From a virus, in the IMG/VR virus record IMGVR_UViG_3300027816_000370, positions 1-26,009 of that record: DNA of 26,009 nt; one strand, 5' to 3'. Positions 20,395 to 25,805 of this stretch are shown piece after piece (within the stretch, counting starts at the first letter, position 1; each line of letters starts with the position of its first letter). The notes under the pieces were generated by a model. It was not told the origin of the DNA and made no database searches. It was given only the letters and a program-made list of their open reading frames with translations. The translations under genes and the position numbers were made by a program.

Positions 20395-20552
20395 TGAACA
20401 AACAAATGGAAATGATCGACATTCTGCAAGAAGAATGCCGCAAAGATTCTGAACTCCTCGATATGATCATTGAGGAATATGTGATGGGGCTAAATGCTTT
20501 TGAAGAAGCAAATCTTGAAGATTTTATTGTCAACAACTTCGGAGATCTTTGA
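20394..20552 (+). CDS. Small acidic helical protein
   Basis: A 52-residue product (MNKQMEMIDILQEECRKDSE..., ending EDFIVNNFGDL). Acidic and helical throughout. TGATG before, TGATCATG after. Not recognised. Confidence 0.62.
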   Translation: MNKQMEMIDILQEECRKDSELLDMIIEEYVMGLNAFEEANLEDFIVNNFGDL

Positions 20553-20554
20553 TC

Positions 20555-20824
20555 ATGGCTGCTAACAACACTCTCGCACATCTCCGTGATCGTGTGCAGC
20601 GTTTGATTGAACAACAGGGAGAAGATGCTCCTGCTGCTGCATTTATCTTTACCAATGCAGATGTATTCATTTGGGATGAAGGTGACGGAGATCAAATGCC
20701 TGTAGAACGTCAAATTGCTTCCGACATTCTCAATGAGATTGAGGACTATGATCACATTTACACTGAGGTATTTGATCTGATCGAAGAAGAACTCAAGGCT
20801 CGCAATCTTATCGAAAATGACTGA
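20555..20824 (+). CDS. Small acidic hypothetical protein
   Basis: An 89-residue product (MAANNTLAHLRDRVQRLIEQ...), a basic helix, then strands FIFTNADVFIWDEGDGD and a long acidic C-terminal helix (FDLIEEELKARNLIEND). ATG 20555 follows TGATC. It overlaps the next gene by 8 bases. Not recognised. Confidence 0.66.
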   Translation: MAANNTLAHLRDRVQRLIEQQGEDAPAAAFIFTNADVFIWDEGDGDQMPVERQIASDILNEIEDYDHIYTEVFDLIEEELKARNLIEND

Positions 20825-21017
20825 GCACACTGGTTACACTTTCAACCGAGTTAAGTTCACCAAAGATGAGGAAACTTGTCTCTTACGTTTGCTGTTCCAA
20901 GCACGAGATTGTGGGAACTGTAATGTTGATGAAGAATGGCTGCCTTTGTGTAATGATCTGATCACAAAGTATTACAACAGCCAGATCAAAGAAGCTCAAC
21001 CTATCCAAACTCTCTGA
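20817..21017 (+). CDS. FT-xxE small helical protein, relative
   Basis: A 66-residue product. KFTKDEETCLLRLLFQARDC then WLPLCNDLITKYYNS follows the layout of the proteins at 4805, 14235 and 15859: (F/L)TxxE, helix, second helix near Tyr. Three or four cysteines are present. Function unknown. Confidence 0.64.
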   Translation: MTEHTGYTFNRVKFTKDEETCLLRLLFQARDCGNCNVDEEWLPLCNDLITKYYNSQIKEAQPIQTL

Positions 21018-21024
21018 AATTATC

Positions 21025-21180
21025 ATGGTCGTTCACTTCTATGAAGGTCAGTCTTACTCTTGGGAGTATTCCAACCGCAGCTATGATGATAGCGGATGCT
21101 GGGAGGATTATCTGACTGCCGATGAGTATGAAGATGCTCTAGATCGTAAGCGGTTTGAGCAATCAAATCGAGACTGGTAG
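21025..21180 (+). CDS. Small acidic aromatic protein
   Basis: A 51-residue product (MVVHFYEGQSYSWEYSNRSY...), Tyr/Trp/Asp-rich, with YLTADEYEDALDRKRFEQ as a helix. TAG 21178-21180 is the first base triplet of the following cassette. Not recognised. Confidence 0.6.
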   Translation: MVVHFYEGQSYSWEYSNRSYDDSGCWEDYLTADEYEDALDRKRFEQSNRDW

Positions 21181-21250
21181 GCCAATTCACTGGCTGCACA
21201 CTAAAGCTGCCGAGTGCAGCCAGAACCTGTATCTTGGCCATGTTGAGAGG
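21177..21250 (+). repeat. Stem-loop/promoter cassette, perfect hairpin form
   Basis: CTGGCTGCAC (21190-21199) pairs perfectly with GTGCAGCCAG (21214-21223), again over a 14-nt loop, but with different partners than in the 17200 and 20031 copies. TATCTT 21230-21235, GGCCATGTTGAGAGGAA tail with ribosome-binding site for ATG 21263. Confidence 0.75.
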
Positions 21251-21262
21251 AATCGCTCCCCA

Positions 21263-21406
21263 ATGTTTGACGAACTCTGGTCCGAGATTGCTGATGCTCC
21301 TGGTGAGATCTTCGACCGTCCGATGACAGCAGAAGAACGAGCTGAGTTTCAGAGAGTCTGTGAAATGTCTGAAGAAGAGTATTACTATTACATGGAAGCT
21401 GCCTGA
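21263..21406 (+). CDS. Very acidic mini-protein
   Basis: A 47-residue product (MFDELWSEIADAPGEIFDRP...). It is strongly acidic, with a C-terminal RVCEMSEEEYYYYMEAA. GAGAGGAA of the cassette lies about 12 bases upstream. Not recognised; charge would fit a protein or DNA-mimic role, but that is only a guess. Confidence 0.6.
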   Translation: MFDELWSEIADAPGEIFDRPMTAEERAEFQRVCEMSEEEYYYYMEAA

Positions 21407-21407
21407 A

Positions 21408-21587
21408 ATGATGAACGATCTCCGTCAACGTTGTATGGATCTCGCCGATGAAATGTCGGCCGAGATCAATGGCAACCTGTTCTATGTTCCCGACGAAGAC
21501 ATAGAGAACTGCCTCAAAGCTCTGACTGAGGATAACATCCAAGATGTCGCAGCTGAACTTGCAAACCTAGCTCACTGGTTTAACTGA
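21408..21587 (+). CDS. Small acidic helical protein
   Basis: A 59-residue product from ATG 21408 (or 21411). MMNDLRQRCMDLADEMSAEI..., then EDIENCLKALTEDNIQDVAA: helical and acidic. TGATCATG joins it to the next gene. Not recognised. Confidence 0.62.
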   Translation: MMNDLRQRCMDLADEMSAEINGNLFYVPDEDIENCLKALTEDNIQDVAAELANLAHWFN

Positions 21588-21589
21588 TC

Positions 21590-21787
21590 ATGAATCTGAA
21601 CACTCTTGAATTGCTCATTGCTGACTGCTTTGAGTACATCAATGACAACGATCCCAAAGCTGGTGCGTATTGGAGCAACCAACTCTTCACCAAGCAAGGT
21701 GACATCAAACGTCATATGATTACTGAGATGACGCTTCAGCGGCTAGAGAACATCGCTGCTGAACTCTGCGACTATCAGGAAGTCTGA
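21590..21787 (+). CDS. Small helical hypothetical protein
   Basis: A 65-residue product (MNLNTLELLIADCFEYINDN...). Two helices around an acidic loop and GAYWSNQLFTK, then QRLENIAAELCDYQEV. Its end (ENIAAEL) vaguely resembles the ELE endings of other small proteins. Function unknown. Confidence 0.64.
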   Translation: MNLNTLELLIADCFEYINDNDPKAGAYWSNQLFTKQGDIKRHMITEMTLQRLENIAAELCDYQEV

Positions 21788-21815
21788 TTAACACAAACAC
21801 AACACACACAAAACA

Positions 21816-22142
21816 ATGGAACTGACCAAAGCTTTCCCTCCCGCTGACGATCTGATCATGAAACTGCAAGAGATTGATTACAGCAAACACTTCCACAAAT
21901 ACATGGACATTGTTGAAACTATTGTGGTGTGGATTGCCGCAATCGCTACTATCATCTTCGAGAAGCTGCAGACGATGCGATTCAAAACTCCCGACACGAT
22001 TGCTGACTACTTCTACTTCAACATCAACATGATTGCTGCTCCTGGTGATGAGATTGTGGGTCTGAGTGTAGGCAATCGTTACATCGGTTTCTATGGCGAC
22101 TCTCTGAACTGGGGTGTGCTCGACGAGAACGGCTGCCTTTGA
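21816..22142 (+). CDS. Protein with one membrane segment
   Basis: A 108-residue product. Residues 30-48 (IVETIVVWIAAIATIIFEKL) form a membrane segment. Residues 55-108 look like a small beta domain (NINMIAAPGDEIVGLSVGNR, then YIGFYGDSLNWGVLD). The leader (21788-21815) is CA-rich and lacks a ribosome-binding site. A strong terminator follows, so this ends a transcription unit. Function unknown. Confidence 0.66.
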   Translation: MELTKAFPPADDLIMKLQEIDYSKHFHKYMDIVETIVVWIAAIATIIFEKLQTMRFKTPDTIADYFYFNINMIAAPGDEIVGLSVGNRYIGFYGDSLNWGVLDENGCL

Positions 22143-22171
22143 TTTGAGCGAACAATTAAATTGATTTAATT

Positions 22172-22213
22172 CTGGCTGCATGGAGTGATCCAACCTACCA
22201 TGCAGCCAGTTTT
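22172..22213 (+). terminator. Rho-independent terminator
   Basis: CTGGCTGCATGG (22172-22183) and CCATGCAGCCAG (22198-22209) form a perfect 12-bp stem over a 14-nt loop, followed by TTTT. An AT-rich repeat AATTAAAT/ATTTAATT lies just upstream. The stem shares CTGGCTGCA with the 21177 cassette. Confidence 0.8.
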
Positions 22214-22317
22214 AACGCTTTTTCCGGTTTCTGCCGTAGTGGTGGCCATGAGTCTCACCGCTTGCGACTTGAGACTGGCTGGGGGCTGGGTCAGATCCTA
22301 CCAAACCTGGCCGGTGT
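22214..22317 (+). other. Non-coding stretch, possibly decayed cassette
   Basis: No gene. It holds the inverted repeat AGTCTCA/TGAGACT (about 22251-22276, 12-nt loop) and then GTCAGATCCTACCAAACCTG GCCGG, which looks like the CAGATCCTGTATCTTGGCC end of a cassette with its TATCTT destroyed. The functional cassette copy follows at once. Confidence 0.35.
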
Positions 22318-22381
22318 GTGACAATCGGGTGGCTGTCCACTGATCCCGCCGAGAGGGCCCGTTAGGCCCTATATTGGCCAC
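22316..22381 (+). repeat. Cassette, TATATT-GGCCAC leaderless type
   Basis: TGTGACAAT...GGCTGTCCAC, CGCCGA (22347-22352), 17-nt spacer, TATATT (22370-22375), then GGCCAC and ATG 22382. The 5' stem half GACAA no longer matches CTGTC fully. A short GGGCC/GGCCC repeat lies in the spacer. The ATG position equals the expected transcription start. Confidence 0.72.
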
Positions 22382-22432
22382 ATGAGGGAGAGGGAACGAC
22401 CTCCCCCCACCAAACCATTCTCCGCTCAAACC

Positions 22433-22747
22433 ATGCGTAAGATCGAAACTCTGATGAACCAGGCCATCCAGAAAGAAATCGACTGGAAGCTGGACAACAC
22501 TGAAGTAATCAGCTGCTCCAACGTTTCTGATGTCTACCTGCATGGCAACCTGATTGCTCGTATCGGTGAAACTTGGATGGAACTGTTTGACGGTGGCTGG
22601 CAGACTGCTACCACCAAGTCCCGTCTGAATGCTATTCTCTCTGCACACGGCTGCCCTGGTGAGCGTGTCTTCCAACAGAAAGGCCAGTGGTTCATCACCA
22701 TCAACGGAGCTAAGGTTCCTTTCTTCTCGGGTATGCGTCTGAACTGA
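22433..22747 (+). CDS. Conserved cyanophage MRKIE protein
   Basis: A 104-residue product from ATG 22433 (MRKIETLMNQAIQKEIDWKL...). VYLHGNLIARIGETW and DGGWQTATTKSRLNAILSAH match blocks I recall (VYLHGNxIA, GWxTxTTKSRLNA) from a very widespread cyanophage family that starts MRKIE. An in-frame ATG at 22382, next to the promoter, would add a Pro/Arg-rich 17-residue leader. Function unknown. Overlaps the next gene as TGATG. Confidence 0.74.
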   Translation: MRKIETLMNQAIQKEIDWKLDNTEVISCSNVSDVYLHGNLIARIGETWMELFDGGWQTATTKSRLNAILSAHGCPGERVFQQKGQWFITINGAKVPFFSGMRLN

Positions 22748-22905
22748 TGGCTAGAACCAAAACGCTAACATTCAAGTCACCAAACAAAATGAAAACAATT
22801 GGCCTGATCTTTGTGATAGCGTTTCTGATCTTTCCATCAGTTCGCTACACCACTGGGAGCATTCTGCACTCCACTGGTGACTTCATTCAATCCACAGCTG
22901 ATTGA
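22747..22905 (+). CDS. Small membrane or exported protein
   Basis: A 52-residue product from ATG 22747; a second in-frame ATG at 22789 gives the more signal-like MKTIGLIFVIAFLIFPSV. The hydrophobic stretch is followed by a polar Ser/Thr-rich tail (YTTGSILHSTGDFIQSTA). Single-pass membrane or secreted. Function unknown. Confidence 0.58.
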   Translation: MARTKTLTFKSPNKMKTIGLIFVIAFLIFPSVRYTTGSILHSTGDFIQSTAD

Positions 22906-22910
22906 TTACG

Positions 22911-23072
22911 ATGAAGCACACCAACACAGTTCGCATCATTGACCGCCTCGGCTTGTTCCCTGAAACTAGAGGAAAAGCCCGCTACATCTCGGTCAAAACT
23001 TATGCTCATGCAATGGAGATTGTCGATGAGCAAAACAAACTTGGCAACACAGCCACACTGATTAACTGGTAA
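22911..23072 (+). CDS. Small basic hypothetical protein
   Basis: A 53-residue product (MKHTNTVRIIDRLGLFPETR...), with GKARYISVKTYAHAMEIVDE as a strand-helix unit. Not recognised, although the arrangement resembles tiny alpha/beta proteins elsewhere in the window. Confidence 0.6.
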   Translation: MKHTNTVRIIDRLGLFPETRGKARYISVKTYAHAMEIVDEQNKLGNTATLINW

Positions 23073-23078
23073 CAAATT

Positions 23079-23246
23079 ATGGCTAAAGATTCTACAATGG
23101 TTGAAACTGAATACTACGAGCTTCCGCTTGATTTTTATCTGAAGTGTGAGTTCATTGCTGCTCAATTAGAGGTCACAGTTGATTACCTTCTGGAGGAGTT
23201 TTACGATGATGGTGAACTCATTGTGCCAAACTTTGTGCAGGAATGA
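23079..23246 (+). CDS. Conserved small cyanophage protein
   Basis: A 55-residue acidic product with YYELPLDFYLKCEFIAAQLE then VTVDYLLEEFYDDG. I recall the YYELPxDxYxxCEFIAxxLxVTVDYxxEEF block from several cyanophages. The VTVDYLLEEF end looks like a small helix-turn-helix-like pair, but DNA binding is unproven. Confidence 0.67.
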   Translation: MAKDSTMVETEYYELPLDFYLKCEFIAAQLEVTVDYLLEEFYDDGELIVPNFVQE

Positions 23247-23253
23247 GCAACAA

Positions 23254-23326
23254 TAGGACAGTCTGATGGCTGTCCACTAAATACGCCGCACCCAGCCAGA
23301 ACTGGTATCTTAGCCATGTTGAGAGA
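23254..23326 (+). repeat. Stem-loop/promoter cassette
   Basis: GGACAG...CTGTCC inverted repeat (23256-23274), ACGCCG box, TATCTT (23306-23311), AGCCATGTTGAGAG. A second short pairing, TGGCTG with CAGCCA, links the repeat to the spacer. Heads the gene at 23343. Confidence 0.76.
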
Positions 23327-23342
23327 TTCAACCGAACCCCAA

Positions 23343-23474
23343 ATGTTCACAATCACCTATCAAGTTCCCTACAACAACTGTGAGTGGCGGACTCAAAGCT
23401 TCAAGACTCTCGCTGAAGCAGAGTCGATGATAGCTTTCTACCGCTCCTGTGGTTCACCTGCTAAACTTGTCTGA
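23343..23474 (+). CDS. Conserved small cyanophage protein
   Basis: A 43-residue product: strands MFTITYQVPYNNCEW, then FKTLAEAESMIAFYRSCGSP and AKLV. I recall the (A/E)ESMVAFYRSCGT(K/Q)AxLV ending from many tiny cyanophage proteins. Function unknown. TGATCATG joins it to the next gene. Confidence 0.68.
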   Translation: MFTITYQVPYNNCEWRTQSFKTLAEAESMIAFYRSCGSPAKLV

Positions 23475-23476
23475 TC

Positions 23477-23713
23477 ATGAAAACTTTAACTCTTCAAGTT
23501 ACAGACGTTGAGTTTGATTTTGATGATGAAGATTTTACGATTGAAGAGCAACTAGAAGTTATCAGCTCTGTCGTTGGTAACACCTTTGAGGTTGAAGTTG
23601 ATGATGACGATGATGATGAAGCCATCGCACATTGTCTAGTTGAAGAGGTGACAGATGCCACTGGTTGGTGTGTCTTCTCTCTTAATTTTGTTCACATTCT
23701 TAACACTCACTGA
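23477..23713 (+). CDS. Conserved acidic small cyanophage protein
   Basis: A 78-residue product starting MKTLTLQVTDVEFDFDDEDF, with a run of seven Asp/Glu residues in the middle and the end EEVTDATGWCVFSLNFVHIL. I recall the MKTLTLQVTDxEFDF start and the TGWxxxSLxYxHIL end from cyanophages. Very acidic; function unknown. The next gene starts after TGAC. Confidence 0.7.
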   Translation: MKTLTLQVTDVEFDFDDEDFTIEEQLEVISSVVGNTFEVEVDDDDDDEAIAHCLVEEVTDATGWCVFSLNFVHILNTH

Positions 23714-23714
23714 C

Positions 23715-23861
23715 ATGCGAATCGCTCTTCTGATTGCTACTCTTGCTCTTGGGCTGAAGACTGGTCTTGCTGCTCATGCGACTGTGAATGCTTATCAAGA
23801 AGCACAAGCCGAACGGATGTGCCAGATTGATCCAAGCTACTGCGGACTGAAGCAAAAATAG
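23715..23861 (+). CDS. Small secreted protein
   Basis: A 48-residue product with a signal peptide (MRIALLIATLALGLKTGLAA, cleavage near AHA). The mature part is about 25 residues with two cysteines (MCQIDPSYCG). It looks like a tiny periplasmic peptide. A TTG-initiated longer form is unlikely. Its TAG overlaps the next cassette. Confidence 0.63.
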   Translation: MRIALLIATLALGLKTGLAAHATVNAYQEAQAERMCQIDPSYCGLKQK

Positions 23862-23923
23862 GACAGTTGGATGGCTGTCCACTCAATCCGCCGAACCGAC
23901 CCGTTTGGCCCTATATTGGCCAC
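23859..23923 (+). repeat. Cassette, TATATT-GGCCAC leaderless type
   Basis: GGACAG...CTGTCC inverted repeat (23861-23880), CGCCGA (23889-23894), 17-nt spacer, TATATT (23912-23917), GGCCAC, then ATG 23924. Six bases separate -10 and ATG, as in the copies at 14630 and 22316. Confidence 0.76.
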
Positions 23924-24250
23924 ATGAAGAACGAAACCGCTCAAATGTCACTTTTCTCCCAAGGCTGGAAAGCTGAAGTCTACTTCGGTAGCGAGTTGAC
24001 TGCTCATCATATGAACACCCGTTCGGTGTATCGTTTCAAGGAGAATGCCAATGTGAGCATCACTCACTCCGGAAAGTATGCTGAGAATGGAACTGTGGAT
24101 GTGTTCGCAGTTTCTATTCGTGAGGAGATCAATCCTCGTCACTCTGTGACACAAACTGTTGAGACTTTTGATAACTGGTTGGACGCATACTACTGCGGTG
24201 TTCAGTGTGTCAACAATCTGAACAGCGACATTCTCGCTGCTCAATGCTGA
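23924..24250 (+). CDS. Hypothetical protein, possibly leaderless
   Basis: A 108-residue product (MKNETAQMSLFSQGWKAEVY...). ATG 23924 lies at the expected transcription start; ATG 23945 is the alternative if a leader is needed. Strand-rich with SVYRFKENANVSITHSGKY, VDVFAVSIREEI, then a helix (DNWLDAYYCGVQCVNNL). Four cysteines in the C-terminal part count few. No family recognised. Confidence 0.66.
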   Translation: MKNETAQMSLFSQGWKAEVYFGSELTAHHMNTRSVYRFKENANVSITHSGKYAENGTVDVFAVSIREEINPRHSVTQTVETFDNWLDAYYCGVQCVNNLNSDILAAQC

Positions 24251-24263
24251 TCGGTTAGGGTTA

Positions 24264-24339
24264 GGTGGGACAGTCATCTGGCTGTCCACCAAATCCGCCG
24301 AGACCAGCCACCTGATGTATTCTAGCCATGTTGAGAGGA
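24264..24339 (+). repeat. Stem-loop/promoter cassette
   Basis: GGGACAG...CTGTCC (about 24268-24288), CGCCGA (24296-24301), 16-nt spacer, TATTCT (24318-24323), AGCCATGTTGAGAGGAA. TGGCTG/CAGCCA can also pair. The ribosome-binding site GAGAGGAA precedes ATG 24351. Confidence 0.77.
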
Positions 24340-24350
24340 ATCCGAACCGA

Positions 24351-24527
24351 ATGAAAGTCTACGCTGTGATCGCTGGAATTGATTACGAAGGCGAAGTGTT
24401 TGATACTCTGCGCCTGTTCGATTGCAAGTCTGCCGCAGAAGCATATGAGGCAGAACTTGATGCAAACTATGATTATACCCTGATGGAAGCCCGTGAGGTG
24501 ATCATGGAATCTGCAATCGCTGCTTGA
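24351..24527 (+). CDS. Conserved small cyanophage protein
   Basis: A 58-residue product beginning MKVYAVIAGIDYEGEVFDTL, then RLFDCKSAAEAYEAEL and YDYTLM. I recall this MKVYAVIAGxDYEGExFDxLxLFDCKS opening as a typical cyanophage family. Strand-helix fold; function unknown. TGATCATG junction follows. Confidence 0.74.
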   Translation: MKVYAVIAGIDYEGEVFDTLRLFDCKSAAEAYEAELDANYDYTLMEAREVIMESAIAA

Positions 24528-24529
24528 TC

Positions 24530-24691
24530 ATGAAAAACTATCGAGTTCGTGTTGAGACTTATGATGGCTGTGTCACGATTTGGTATGAGAAATCCAAGGC
24601 CAAATCCGCAGACAAATTGATTCTCAATCGTGTCTACAATCAGCTCTGTGGGCTGAATGTCAAAGAAATCGAAGTTACTCCTTCCGTCTGA
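24530..24691 (+). CDS. Small basic hypothetical protein
   Basis: A 53-residue product (MKNYRVRVETYDGCVTIWYE...), strands then the helix KAKSADKLILNRVYNQLCGL, ending EIEVTPSV. A small beta-alpha-beta fold. Not recognised. Confidence 0.63.
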   Translation: MKNYRVRVETYDGCVTIWYEKSKAKSADKLILNRVYNQLCGLNVKEIEVTPSV

Positions 24692-24718
24692 ACTTTTCAC
24701 ACTAATTAACACAAACTC

Positions 24719-24892
24719 ATGAATCGCCAAGAACTTCAAGATCAGCTCATTCAGACAATCCTCGATGGTATGGATCTGAAATGTTTGCTTCAAATGTGTT
24801 ACGATGTGATGGATGAGAATTATGATAAGTATTCGGATGAAGAATTGATTACTGAATGTGAAGAATACTATCCCGAACTTCTAGAGGGCTGA
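24719..24892 (+). CDS. Conserved small acidic cyanophage protein
   Basis: A 57-residue product with MNRQELQDQLIQTILDGMDL and MDENYDKYSDEELITECEEY, ending YPELLEG. I recall the MxENYDKYSxxELxxE...YYPELL end from several cyanophages. Acidic and helical. Leader is CA-rich (AACACAAACTC). Function unknown. Confidence 0.67.
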   Translation: MNRQELQDQLIQTILDGMDLKCLLQMCYDVMDENYDKYSDEELITECEEYYPELLEG

Positions 24893-24963
24893 TTCGCCAT
24901 TCGCAAATAGAGAATGAGATGCGCTCTAAAGACACTCAAACTCACCAACACCAACACACTCAA

Positions 24964-25089
24964 ATGATCGCAACTCGTAAAGACTTCTTCATCGCTGTGC
25001 TTGATCAGTTTGCTACTAATGGTAACGAACTTCTGCAACTTCTGGATGACATTGTGAACGGCGAATGTGAATGCTATCTTGAAGACTGA
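24964..25089 (+). CDS. Mini-protein after CA-rich leader
   Basis: A 41-residue product (MIATRKDFFIAVLDQFATNG..., ending GECECYLED). ATG 24964 follows a CA-rich stretch without ribosome-binding site, like those at 21816 and 24719. An in-frame ATG at 24919 would add a His/Gln/Thr-rich leader translated from that stretch. Not recognised. Confidence 0.55.
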   Translation: MIATRKDFFIAVLDQFATNGNELLQLLDDIVNGECECYLED

Positions 25090-25128
25090 TTAACTGTTCA
25101 TTTCTTACACTTTTTCTTCTTTTCTCTC

Positions 25129-25296
25129 ATGACTCTTCAATCTGCAATCGCTCAACTTCGCGCTGCTCGCAACGGCGCTGAAATGCTCCAAGTTCTCGAC
25201 ATGCTCGCACAAGACTCTGTAGGTTACACCTATGCCGAGTCCCCACAAATCGCCAAGGTTCTCGGAGTGCCCACACTTGAAGCTGTAGAGCTCTGA
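25129..25296 (+). CDS. Small hypothetical protein
   Basis: A 55-residue product (MTLQSAIAQLRAARNGAEML..., then SPQIAKVLGVPTLEAVEL). Two helices, one with an Ala/Arg-rich face. The leader is T/C-rich. Its 3' end carries the -35 of the next promoter. I recall similar Ala-rich helical proteins in cyanophages but cannot name a family. Confidence 0.62.
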   Translation: MTLQSAIAQLRAARNGAEMLQVLDMLAQDSVGYTYAESPQIAKVLGVPTLEAVEL

Positions 25297-25305
25297 TGGT
25301 ATAAT
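25277..25305 (+). promoter_or_regulatory. Extended -10 sigma70 promoter
   Basis: TTGAAG (25277-25282), 17-nt spacer, TGG then perfect TATAAT (25300-25305). It starts transcription inside the terminator hairpin that directly follows, so upstream transcripts should stop while new ones can pass. Serves the gene at 25335. Confidence 0.7.
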
Positions 25306-25332
25306 AAAGGGGGCTCACATCCCCCCCTTTTT
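25306..25332 (+). terminator. Rho-independent terminator overlapping promoter
   Basis: AAAGGGGG (25306-25313) and CCCCCTTT (25323-25330) pair over 9 nt, followed by further T. The expected start of the overlapping promoter (about 25312) lies in the left arm, so new transcripts cannot form the full stem. Confidence 0.8.
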
Positions 25333-25334
25333 GT

Positions 25335-25499
25335 ATGACTGATACGGAGAAACTTCTCGAACTTTCAGAGTTAATCAGACAGATCATCTTTGCTCTAGAG
25401 ATGACACAATACGAAATCTCCGATTCACAACAAAAGAATAATGTTCTAGAACTCTCTGAGATCTATCACCAGAAGATGATTGCTATTCTAACCACATGA
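25335..25499 (+). CDS. Small helical protein
   Basis: A 54-residue product (MTDTEKLLELSELIRQIIFA..., ending YHQKMIAILTT), helical, Leu/Glu-rich. It begins 3 bases after the terminator T run; the leader is about 20 nt. Overlaps the next gene as ATGA. Not recognised. Confidence 0.6.
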   Translation: MTDTEKLLELSELIRQIIFALEMTQYEISDSQQKNNVLELSEIYHQKMIAILTT

Positions 25500-25624
25500 A
25501 GAAACACCATCTGATTGTTGCTTCAATCATCCCAGCTATCCTACTCACATTCGCAACGATTCGTGATAGCTGCGCAAACCCCGATTATGCCAATTACTTC
25601 ACAGAATCATGCAAAACAAAGTAG
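25496..25624 (+). CDS. Small secreted or membrane peptide
   Basis: A 42-residue product: MKKHHLIVASIIPAILLTFA is a signal/anchor, followed by a short tail with two cysteines (IRDSCANPDYANYFTESC). Similar in kind to the peptide at 23715-23861. ATGA junction upstream. It overlaps the next gene by 16 bases. Confidence 0.6.
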   Translation: MKKHHLIVASIIPAILLTFATIRDSCANPDYANYFTESCKTK

Positions 25625-25764
25625 AAAACTGGGTGGACAATCTAACACTCACACAACAACAAAAAGTTTACAACGAGATCGTGGATTATTTCACAAGTGA
25701 GGTGATTAAAGAGGTGTTATCAAAGTATGACAATTCTCTTGACATTGAACATCTAAACGTATAA
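25609..25764 (+). CDS. Small hypothetical protein
   Basis: A 51-residue product (MQNKVENWVDNLTLTQQQKV..., then FTSEVIKEVLSKYDNSLD). Helical with a polar surface. The overlap of 16 bases with the previous gene is unusual here but the frame is clean. Its last codons carry the next promoter's -35. Confidence 0.57.
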   Translation: MQNKVENWVDNLTLTQQQKVYNEIVDYFTSEVIKEVLSKYDNSLDIEHLNV

Positions 25765-25767
25765 AAT
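25739..25767 (+). promoter_or_regulatory. Sigma70-type promoter
   Basis: TTGACA (25739-25744), 17-nt spacer, TAAAAT (25762-25767). Transcription should begin near 25774, with a leader of about 30 nt containing AAGGA before ATG 25806. Confidence 0.72.
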
Positions 25768-25805
25768 AGTAACGTACTTTCATTCACACTTAAGGACACA
25801 CACTT

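Noticed and set aside
24250-24270. Telomere-like GGTTAGGGTTAGG
   Set aside because: Only two units, just before a cassette; chance is sufficient.
5131-24339. Integron-like attC sites between cassettes
   Set aside because: The repeats lie between small genes like attC sites, but the GTTRRRY/RYYYAAC core pair is missing (tail reads GTTGAGA) and there is no integrase; the TATNNT promoter layout fits better.
5131-24339. CRISPR-like array
   Set aside because: Copies are separated by whole genes of very different length and vary in sequence; no regular repeat-spacer pattern.
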